From contig CAJXYE010000001.1 in the NCBI GenBank assembly GCA_913063325.1, positions 119,314 through 183,313 of the forward strand: DNA of 64,000 nt, written 5' to 3'. The DNA comes from an uncultured Colwellia sp. Its GTDB lineage: Bacteria; Pseudomonadota; Gammaproteobacteria; Enterobacterales; Alteromonadaceae. Positions 46,904-54,573 of this stretch are shown in pieces. The position numbers and the translations under genes were made by a program. Numbering within the stretch: the stretch's first letter is position 1; each line of letters opens with the position of its first letter. Below the pieces are notes generated by a model that saw only the letters and a program-made list of their open reading frames with translations, searched no databases and was not told the origin of the DNA.

Positions 46904-49600
46904 TTAAAAGTCCCACTTCAATGCAACTTCAAAAGCAACGCCTTTGGTTTCACTGCGCATTAAGGTATCTTCAAACTCAATTTCTTTTTTATTATTTAAG
47001 ATGTTTTGCACCTTAAACTTCAAGGTTGATGAGTAAGTAGGATAATAGGTATAGACCATGTCAAGGGAATGAAATGGTTGCTCATAAGCATCATCTTTGC
47101 CATCAATACCCGGTATGATGATACGCTCAGCAAATACGTTATAGGCAAGGGTTGCACTGTGATTTCCATTGGCTGCATCCCAACCTAAGTTCATATTAAC
47201 CACCCAAGGTGAGTGTCCTGTCATGGCGCGCGTTGGGTTAGTGATAGTGGTAGAAACACCCGTTTGCTCAACCACTTTTTGGGTATCAATGTTTATCTCT
47301 GATTCACTTACTGTAAAATTACCAGACAAAAAGAAGTTTTCGCCACTCATACCAGCAAAGTCACCGACAAAGGCAAAGTCTTTTAAGAATTCAAATTCAA
47401 GTCCATAAACATAACCATCATCGGCATTAGCAATTCTGATTAACGGTGGGCCATCTTGAGCAGGTGATTGTACTGCTTCAATGGGTTGGTCCATATCCTT
47501 ATAGAATAGCCCTATTGAAAGGTTGTCTCCTGTAGGTAAGTACCATTCCCATCGTAAATCGTAGTTATCAATTAAGGTACTTCTTACACTAGGCGTACCA
47601 CCAATAGGGAAACCAGTCAGAGGGTCAATATAGGTCGCAGGAGCAACTTCACGAATATCGGGACGAATGGTTGTTTGCGCGTATGAAGCACGAAACTGCA
47701 CTTCATCATCAAGTAAGTAAGTGAGCGCTAACGCACCAAAAATATCATCCTCTTTAAAGGCAAGTGCCGCTAAGTCATCAACAGTAGGCTGTGCCGGTAA
47801 ATCAAATTGACCTGTTGCAGGGTCAAGTGGCGCAACAACCTGACGGAAGTCTTCATAACGAAGGCCAATGTTTACTCGCCACTTTTGTGCGATGAAAAAG
47901 TCAGTATCAATAAAGTAAGCATCAACTAATTGAGCCGAATAATAATCGTCACCATCAATTGAAGTATCGTTGAGAATTAAGTCATTAGCCGTTAATGGAT
48001 GGTTTAACATAACATCATCATTTAAGATGACATTCATTTGATGGCCAGTTAAATCTAGATTGTCAAAAGCAAGTGTATTAACATCAATACGTCTCGCCAT
48101 AGCATCACGGGTTTTTTCGATAAAATTACCACCTGCTTTTATCTCTAGTTCAACGTTACTAAAGTTAAGTGGCAAAGAAATATTAAAACCATAATTTTCA
48201 ACACTGTCATCTAAATCTTGAAAGCTATAACGAGAAGATTTTTTGGCCTTTCGTAGAGAACTTTCATTGATAGGGTCAAAAATACCATCTTCCGCTTGGC
48301 CATTTGAACCATCGGCAATAATATAGCGAGTTGATATATTACCTGGCGCATAACGATTTGAACGTGCATCAGAGTAAAACCAGTCTGCGCCTATATTCCA
48401 AAGCCCAGAGAAATTATGCGTGCCTCTAATTTGATTGGCGATCATTTCCCTTTCTTCATAAATAACATCGCTATCACGTATTCTTACGCCGTCACTAATT
48501 GTGTTATTGCTGTCATTGCCGAGTTTGTCGCGTATTTCATCACGGGTATCATGTAAAATTAACGAACTGAAATCAATACGGTGGTCTCGTTGAAATTCTA
48601 GGCCGACGTTAAACATGCCAGAAAAGCGCACCGTATGTTCTGTTGACTTAATATCGTCAAAACCACGTTTCATATACCACTTGCCGCTCTCTTCGTCCCC
48701 TTCATAGGTAAAGTCTTGGCCTTCATATTCTTCTGACACCTGCCATTTATTATCATAAGAAACTGCGGTGAGGAAACCTAATCGAAAATCATCAAAATCA
48801 AAACGATTACCTAGGGTGACATCAAAACCGGTATTGGGATTGATACTGGCTTTCTCTGGATCATAGTCACGATTCATCTGTGCGGCTATTTCACGATTAT
48901 CTTGCTGTGATAAGTCATTTAATGACGAATGACTTTTCCATAAATCGGTTAATGCTTGGGGCGCAGCACGGGTGCCATCATCCATACCATACCAATCATC
49001 ATTGCCAACATTATAAGACAAACCATCATCAAAGTTATTGCTGTTACCGCCAAGCTTTCCTTGCATAGTGAAGACAAAATCCGACGGGATTGATTTTAAA
49101 CGAACATCAACATTACCCCCAGCAAAATGCGCTGGCATAGCCGCGGAATAAGACTTTTGTACTGACAGCGATTCAATGATTGAAGAAGGAAACAAATCAA
49201 GTGGGATCACGGTACGCGTAGGATCAGGGCTAGGTACTGCAGCGCCATTTAATTGCGTACTTGAAAAGCGTTCACCTAAACCACGCACATAAATGTATTT
49301 CCCATCAACTAAGGTGATGCCTGTAACGCGTCGTAATGCTGCAGCAGCGTCAGAGTCACCCGTACGTGCAATTTGTTCAGCGCCGAGAATATCAGCTATA
49401 AAAGCTTGATTCTTACGCTCTTGCATTACTGCATTTGCAGTACCCTTCAAGCGACTTGCTTTGACAATGACTTCTTCCATTGCGTTTTCATCAGCATTTT
49501 CTTGAGTGGAGATGTCTTGTGCTGGTGTTTCTGCATAGGCGCAGTTGATAGATAAACTTGCAGCAATAGCAAGACTCAAGCGTTTTAACGTTGTATTCAT
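46904..49600 (-). CDS. TonB-dependent outer-membrane receptor
   Basis: The ATG at 49600 (898 residues) has GAGG at the correct distance, unlike the ATG at 49612. A signal peptide is followed by a TonB-box-like EEVIVKA and a plug domain (VMQERKNQAFIADILGAEQI, DAAAALRRVTGITLVDGKYIYVRGLGERFSSTQLNG). The rest is a large beta barrel ending in the aromatic-rich strand VALKWDF. The plug resembles a group of marine receptors with conserved RGLGERFSST. The ligand is not readable. It is downstream of the beta-helix lipoprotein on the same strand and upstream of a full Ton motor operon. Confidence 0.88.
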   Translation of the reverse strand: MNTTLKRLSLAIAASLSINCAYAETPAQDISTQENADENAMEEVIVKASRLKGTANAVMQERKNQAFIADILGAEQIARTGDSDAAAALRRVTGITLVDGKYIYVRGLGERFSSTQLNGAAVPSPDPTRTVIPLDLFPSSIIESLSVQKSYSAAMPAHFAGGNVDVRLKSIPSDFVFTMQGKLGGNSNNFDDGLSYNVGNDDWYGMDDGTRAAPQALTDLWKSHSSLNDLSQQDNREIAAQMNRDYDPEKASINPNTGFDVTLGNRFDFDDFRLGFLTAVSYDNKWQVSEEYEGQDFTYEGDEESGKWYMKRGFDDIKSTEHTVRFSGMFNVGLEFQRDHRIDFSSLILHDTRDEIRDKLGNDSNNTISDGVRIRDSDVIYEEREMIANQIRGTHNFSGLWNIGADWFYSDARSNRYAPGNISTRYIIADGSNGQAEDGIFDPINESSLRKAKKSSRYSFQDLDDSVENYGFNISLPLNFSNVELEIKAGGNFIEKTRDAMARRIDVNTLAFDNLDLTGHQMNVILNDDVMLNHPLTANDLILNDTSIDGDDYYSAQLVDAYFIDTDFFIAQKWRVNIGLRYEDFRQVVAPLDPATGQFDLPAQPTVDDLAALAFKEDDIFGALALTYLLDDEVQFRASYAQTTIRPDIREVAPATYIDPLTGFPIGGTPSVRSTLIDNYDLRWEWYLPTGDNLSIGLFYKDMDQPIEAVQSPAQDGPPLIRIANADDGYVYGLEFEFLKDFAFVGDFAGMSGENFFLSGNFTVSESEINIDTQKVVEQTGVSTTITNPTRAMTGHSPWVVNMNLGWDAANGNHSATLAYNVFAERIIIPGIDGKDDAYEQPFHSLDMVYTYYPTYSSTLKFKVQNILNNKKEIEFEDTLMRSETKGVAFEVALKWDF

Positions 49601-49685
49601 TGTTAACCTCATTAACAGGAGATTTACCGGGATTATGTGGTAGTTGGTATTGGGGTAATTATTTGTATGGCTTTAGCCAAGATAG

Positions 49686-49716
49686 CGCTACTAACACATA
49701 ACACTTGTTAGTAGCG
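49686..49716 (-). repeat. Intercistronic hairpin between lipoprotein and receptor genes
   Basis: CGCTACTAAC and GTTAGTAGCG are perfect 10-bp complements around an 11-base loop, inside the 140-bp gap between the two genes. There is no T run, so it may be an RNA-stability or processing element in a shared transcript rather than a terminator. Confidence 0.5.
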
Positions 49717-49739
49717 GTTAAGCCTAGGTTTAGTAGCGA

Positions 49740-52643
49740 TTAATCGTCTAAACCTACAGTCCAATTTTCAGTCCAGTTATTATCCGCTGAGACTGCACCA
49801 ATATGTTTCGCATTTTCAAAAAACGCGTGACCAGTAAAGTCTTTTGCTGGTGTGGTATCAATGGTGAATATACCGTTCAATACCGCATTCATCTCTGCAG
49901 CAATGGTGTTATTCATATTCAAGCTTGGGTTTTGATTAAGTACCCAATCTTGGGTATCAAGCAATACCGTCTTATCGTCCGCTTTAGCACTTTTGAAATT
50001 CTCTTCACAAGCAAAAACAGAGTTTGAAATAACCGTTTCGCCAGCAATTGCTTGCTCAGCGGTTACCGAAGCCGTTGTGCCACCTTCAATTTCAAAACAC
50101 TCGCCTGCCGCATTAGTTACAACAAAGTTATGCAATTGCGCTCTGGTACCTTCACGTAAATAAACACCTTCAGAGTCTTTATCTGCCGTATCAAAACCAT
50201 TTCCTATAATAGTCATATTGGCAATGGTTGGATTAGATTGTGGAAGTTTGTTTGGAGTAGAGCCATCATTATCACCTTCAATACCACGATTAGCGGCACT
50301 ATTATCAGGCGCATGTTTAACTAATACGTATTGTAAGTTGCCACGATAACCGTTATCCCAATCAACACTGTCATCTTGATTTGACGTTAATACTACATAT
50401 TTAGCATTCACCGTTCCGCCAAAGAACTCGATACCATCATCAGCATTTTCATGTACTTGGATGTATTCAACCTTGGTACCTGAGCCAACACCACCAAAAG
50501 TTATGCCGTTGAGTTCGTTATCTGGAGCAATTTCATAACCCGCATGTTTTACAACAACATAACGTAATGTGCCTGAACTATCGCTATCATCAGTACCGCC
50601 AAATACCGCGCCTTCTTGAACACCTTCAACTTGTAATGCACAGTCGCTACCATCGGTCGGACATTTATTTGATTGTGCGTTACCTAGGAGTACGATACCG
50701 CCCCATTGTCCAGCAGTGGTTTCTCCACCGGTAATATCTTCATTCGAGGTAAAGGTAATTGGTGCACTAGCGCTACCATTTGCTTCAATTTTTGAATCAC
50801 GACTTACCACTAAGTAATCACCACCTGAACGACCAAAAATCGTTGTGCCCGCTTCAATGGTTAAGGTTGCACTTTTAGCTGTATCAGAAGTGGTTTTGTC
50901 TTGCCCGACAAAAACAGGGCCACTTAAGGCATATAAGTTATTAGCCGTTAGTGTTAAATCAGTGGTGATATCACCACTTAGTTGACATGTCGTGGTCACG
51001 CCATCCGCAGGTGAAATGGCACTAGTACCTGTTGGACAACCTTCTGTTTCTGCAGGTGCTGTTACCACGCCGCCGCCATAACCAAATGCCCAACCTTGGC
51101 GCCAATCGCTACCTGAAACATCAGCACCATCAAACGCACCGATGTAATCAACACTGTCAAACCAAGCATTTTGCGTTGTAGCAACATCTTGGCCTGCGCC
51201 ATCAGCAATTAATGGCGAACCACTATCTGGTATGCCCGTTTCGCCAATAAGGATAGAAGTACTTACACTATTTGACTCTTCTGCGTTAAACCAAGTGGCT
51301 AAATCAAGTAAAACTGATTTATCTTCGGCTTTGGCATCTTTAAAGTTTTCACCGTTGTTACAAGCCATCACCATATTTTGCATGACAATTTTTCCGTTGT
51401 TAGCATTATCAACGGTTACCGATGAGGTTGTGCCACCTTCAAGCTCTAGACATTCACCCATTTCACTTGGGCCGGTTATTAATGTATTGAAAATTTTAGC
51501 CGCTGTACCTTCACGTAAATAAATACCTTCAGAGTCTTTGTCTGCTGTATCAAAGTTATTACCAATGATTGTCATGTTGGCAATGGTAGGGCTTGATTGT
51601 GGCTCTTTATCTGGACTTGAACCGTCATTATCACCTTCAATACCGCGGTTTGCCTCGCCAGCGTTTTTAGCATGTTCAATATAAACATGTTGAAGCATAC
51701 CTTTAAAGCCATTGTCCCAATCAACACTGTCATCTTTGTTAGCCGTTAACACTAAATGTTTCGCGTTGACTGCACCACCAAAGAACTCAACACCATCATC
51801 GGCATTACTGTGAACTTGGATGTAATCTACTGTCGTACCTGAGCCAACACCACCAAAAGTAATGCCATTTAATTCGTTGTCTGGTGCAATTTCAAAACCG
51901 GCATACTTAACAACTATATACTTTAAAACACCTGAATTATCTTCCCAGTCAGTGCCGCCAAATACCGCACCTTCAGCTACGCCTTCAACTTGTAAAGCAC
52001 AGTCGCTGCCATCAGTTGGACATTTATTTGATGGCGCGTTACCTAAAATAACTAAACCACCCCATTGTCCAGCAGCTGTTGCTTCACCTTTAACATCTTG
52101 AATAGACGTCATGATAATTGGTTTAGTTTTGCTGCCCTCGGCCATAATTTTTGCGTCACGGTGAACAACAATGTAGTCATTACCGGATTGACCAAACAAT
52201 ACTGCGCCAGGCTCAATAGTAAGCACCACATCTGTATCAGGGTTGCGTACTTTAGTCGTTTGACCATTAAGACTACGTGACTGTGAGGCTTGTACTGCTC
52301 CACCACCGACCTCAAGTGCGCCACTAATTGCATACATGACAGGCTTACCATCAAAACTTGCCACTAAAGTGGTATTTTCACTAACAATGCTGTCAAGCAC
52401 CTGAACTTGTACATCAAAACCAAGACTAGCTGATACTTCTGCACTCAATGCTGTGTTTGCTTTACCAGGCAATGATTTTCCGTCACCAGGCCCTGGTGTT
52501 ACTGGTGCTGGGTTTTCAATAATAGTATCGCCTACTGAGTTATCAACATCAGAAGTTAAGTTGATATCACCACCACAAGCTGTTAAACCTAATGCTAAAG
52601 CCGTTGCTACCATACTGAATTTAAAAGTTTTTTTAGTTTGCAT
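49740..52643 (-). CDS. Large beta-helix-like lipoprotein with internal duplication, receptor partner
   Basis: The start at 52643 has GGAG at ideal distance and gives a lipoprotein signal MQTKKTF...LTAC (Cys23, 967 residues); the ATG at 52742 lacks such a signal. Two halves of about 400 residues repeat nearly the same series: TIEAGTTIFGRSG, AGQWGG, NKCPTDGSDCALQVEGV, ELNGITFGGVGSGT, DDGIEFFGG and NRGIEGDNDGS. This is the look of a right-handed beta-helix with acidic turns, perhaps calcium-binding. Proteins of this sort stand next to TonB receptors in related genomes, from memory. A role as extracellular ligand-capture partner is inferred. Confidence 0.65.
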   Translation of the reverse strand: MQTKKTFKFSMVATALALGLTACGGDINLTSDVDNSVGDTIIENPAPVTPGPGDGKSLPGKANTALSAEVSASLGFDVQVQVLDSIVSENTTLVASFDGKPVMYAISGALEVGGGAVQASQSRSLNGQTTKVRNPDTDVVLTIEPGAVLFGQSGNDYIVVHRDAKIMAEGSKTKPIIMTSIQDVKGEATAAGQWGGLVILGNAPSNKCPTDGSDCALQVEGVAEGAVFGGTDWEDNSGVLKYIVVKYAGFEIAPDNELNGITFGGVGSGTTVDYIQVHSNADDGVEFFGGAVNAKHLVLTANKDDSVDWDNGFKGMLQHVYIEHAKNAGEANRGIEGDNDGSSPDKEPQSSPTIANMTIIGNNFDTADKDSEGIYLREGTAAKIFNTLITGPSEMGECLELEGGTTSSVTVDNANNGKIVMQNMVMACNNGENFKDAKAEDKSVLLDLATWFNAEESNSVSTSILIGETGIPDSGSPLIADGAGQDVATTQNAWFDSVDYIGAFDGADVSGSDWRQGWAFGYGGGVVTAPAETEGCPTGTSAISPADGVTTTCQLSGDITTDLTLTANNLYALSGPVFVGQDKTTSDTAKSATLTIEAGTTIFGRSGGDYLVVSRDSKIEANGSASAPITFTSNEDITGGETTAGQWGGIVLLGNAQSNKCPTDGSDCALQVEGVQEGAVFGGTDDSDSSGTLRYVVVKHAGYEIAPDNELNGITFGGVGSGTKVEYIQVHENADDGIEFFGGTVNAKYVVLTSNQDDSVDWDNGYRGNLQYVLVKHAPDNSAANRGIEGDNDGSTPNKLPQSNPTIANMTIIGNGFDTADKDSEGVYLREGTRAQLHNFVVTNAAGECFEIEGGTTASVTAEQAIAGETVISNSVFACEENFKSAKADDKTVLLDTQDWVLNQNPSLNMNNTIAAEMNAVLNGIFTIDTTPAKDFTGHAFFENAKHIGAVSADNNWTENWTVGLDD

Positions 52644-52758
52644 TTCATTTGCTCCGCAGCAATTAATGAAGGATTGATTTACACCCGATAAACGTAACTT
52701 TTTATTAATGTTGCGTACCATTGAGTGATCAATTGTTGTCATAAAGTAATTTGACTAC

Positions 52759-52835
52759 ATACTAAGGTGAATAAATGACAGAAATGTTTTAGAAGTGTGA
52801 CGATTTGATGTCGCTAATATTTCAGTAAGATGACA
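52759..52835 (-). promoter_or_regulatory. Candidate PhoB-binding array upstream of the beta-helix lipoprotein
   Basis: Minus-strand heptamers TGTCATC (52835), CGACATC (52813), CGTCACA (52802) and TGTCATT (52780) are spaced 22, 11 and 22 bp, all multiples of 11. The unit after the first, TGAAAT, matches the same position in the array at 45495-45577. TAGTAT at 52764-52759 could be a -10. This fits PhoB boxes, which replace a -35. Confidence 0.6.
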
Positions 52836-52854
52836 TTGATTTTAAAGGAGGCAT

Positions 52855-52878
52855 AAAAAAAGCGCCGAAGCGCTCTAT
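52855..52878 (-). terminator. amt: Terminator of the ammonium transporter gene
   Basis: On the minus strand GAGCGCTTCGGCGCTTTTTTT folds into a short GC stem followed by a T run, about 55 bp after the amt stop. Confidence 0.8.
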
Positions 52879-52930
52879 TTAAGGGGTGTTAAGAAGTTAT
52901 TAGATACTGACAACCAAGTATTTATACTTC

Positions 52931-54232
52931 CTACAAATGATAGCCTGATTCTTCATGTGCAGATTGATCTAAACCGTTGACCTCTTGCTCTTCATCAACA
53001 CGTAAGCCACCGGTCATCAAACCAACCAACTTAAGGATAATATAAGTCACTACTGCGGTATAAATCAGGGTCGAAAATATACCGATAAGCTGAACGCCAA
53101 CTTGCTCAGCCATAGTAGCAATGCCCTCTGCAAAACCAAAGCCACTAAAGACACCTAAACTGGTTGCGGAAAAAACACCCACTAGTAGCGTACCTAAAAT
53201 TCCGCCAACGCCATGAACAGGAAAAACATCTAACGAATCATCTATTTTTAACTTTTGCTTAATATAAACCGTCGCATAAAAACAAACAAAACCAGCGCTA
53301 ATACCAATAACCAGTGCGCCACCTGGACCAACAAAACCTGAGGCTGGAGTAATGGTACCTAAACCTGCGACCATACCTGTAACAGCACCTAAAACACTGG
53401 CTTTACCAAATTTTTTCCACTCAATGGCTGCCCACGTTAATGTACCTGCTGCCGCTGAAATATGGGTAACCAACATAGCCATAGATGCGTCACCATTAGC
53501 GGCTAAAGCACTACCACCATTAAAACCAAACCAACCAACCCAGAGCATACCCGCGCCGGTAACTGTCATTGTTAAGTTATGTGGCAACATAGGTGTTTTA
53601 GGGAAACCTCGACGTGGACCAACCACTATTGCGGCAACGAGTGCCGCGGTACCGGCTGTGATATGTACAACAATACCACCAGCGAAATCATAAACCCCCA
53701 TTTGTGCTAACCAACCACCGCCCCATACCCAATGGGTAACCGGCGCATAAACGGCAAGTAACCAAATACCACTAAAGAGTAATACTGCCGAGAATTTCAT
53801 TCGTTCGGCAAAACCACCAATAATGAGCGCTGGGGTAATAATGGCAAACGTCATTTGAAAAAGCATAAATAGGCTTTCAGGAATATCTCCTGATAAAGCA
53901 TCTTTAGCAATGCCATGCATCATCATTTTACTGAAATCACCAATAAAGGCATTTCCTTCAGAAAACGCTAAACTGTAGCCAACCAACAACCATAAAATTG
54001 AGGAAATAGCCGCTATAGCAAAACATTGCATTAAAATTGAAAGTACATTTTTCTTACGGACCAAACCACCATAAAAAAGCGCTAAGCCCGGTAAAGTCAT
54101 CAATAAGACTAATGCTGTGGATGTTAATATCCAACTGGTGTTTGCACCATTAAGTTGCGTCTCTTCTGCCCACGCTATAGTAGGTAAAAAGAGGCTAAGT
54201 AAGGTTAAACAGACAATAAACGCTTTGCTCAT
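52931..54232 (-). CDS. amt: Ammonium transporter Amt
   Basis: From the ATG at 54232 (433 residues; GGAAG upstream) the protein begins with a signal-peptide-like segment, MSKAFIVCLTLLSLFLPT...AEE, then about eleven membrane helices. Conserved Amt segments are LPGLALFYGGLVRKKNVLS, DFAGGIVVHITAGTAALVAAIVVG, LPHNLTMTVTGAGMLWVGWFGFNGGSAL and DVFPVHGVGGILGTLLVG with the pore histidine. Ammonium passes through the trimeric channel. GlnK is usually adjacent in other bacteria but is not here. The NtrC-like site at 54385 and the possible sigma-54 promoter at 54276 predict nitrogen-limitation control. Confidence 0.9.
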   Translation of the reverse strand: MSKAFIVCLTLLSLFLPTIAWAEETQLNGANTSWILTSTALVLLMTLPGLALFYGGLVRKKNVLSILMQCFAIAAISSILWLLVGYSLAFSEGNAFIGDFSKMMMHGIAKDALSGDIPESLFMLFQMTFAIITPALIIGGFAERMKFSAVLLFSGIWLLAVYAPVTHWVWGGGWLAQMGVYDFAGGIVVHITAGTAALVAAIVVGPRRGFPKTPMLPHNLTMTVTGAGMLWVGWFGFNGGSALAANGDASMAMLVTHISAAAGTLTWAAIEWKKFGKASVLGAVTGMVAGLGTITPASGFVGPGGALVIGISAGFVCFYATVYIKQKLKIDDSLDVFPVHGVGGILGTLLVGVFSATSLGVFSGFGFAEGIATMAEQVGVQLIGIFSTLIYTAVVTYIILKLVGLMTGGLRVDEEQEVNGLDQSAHEESGYHL

Positions 54233-54275
54233 AATGACTTCCATGATAAATAATTCAATAACTGCACTGAACAAA

Positions 54276-54289
54276 GCACAAAGTAAGCC
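54276..54289 (-). promoter_or_regulatory. Possible sigma-54 promoter of amt
   Basis: On the minus strand TTGGC...GTGCT has GG and GC ten bases apart (GG-N10-GC), as in -24/-12 elements. Its -12 end lies about 45 bp before the amt ATG. The inner bases match the full consensus only partly. Confidence 0.4.
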
Positions 54290-54384
54290 AAATTATAATT
54301 ACATTATTTTTCAATAAATTAAGTGTACACTAATGGCAAGTACAACTCTGACTGCACCAAATCAAAACACAAAAAACAAATGAT

Positions 54385-54401
54385 CGCACCACCAAGGTGC
54401 G
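54385..54401. promoter_or_regulatory. Candidate NtrC-binding site upstream of amt
   Basis: CGCACC-ACCAA-GGTGCG is a perfect palindrome fitting the NtrC pattern GCACC-N5-GGTGC. It sits about 120-140 bp before the expected start of transcription from the sigma-54-like site, the usual enhancer distance. It is in the divergent gap with the hybrid kinase. Confidence 0.5.
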
Positions 54402-54573
54402 CAAAGTATCAATAGAGTGCAATCAAAAATTTATTTACTTTTAATGTTTATCTAACTTGAACATGGAGGTTTTTCACCTAATAAAGAGATAAATGATTGA
54501 AACTTATTATGAGATTACATGATTGTGAACTATACATAAGGCTTAGCTGGTGAGTTTTTGGTGAATTATTTAT

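Noticed and set aside
52643..52742. Upstream start for the beta-helix lipoprotein
   Set aside because: The 33 extra residues have no signal peptide and would bury the LTAC lipobox. The ATG at 52643 has a good GGAG.
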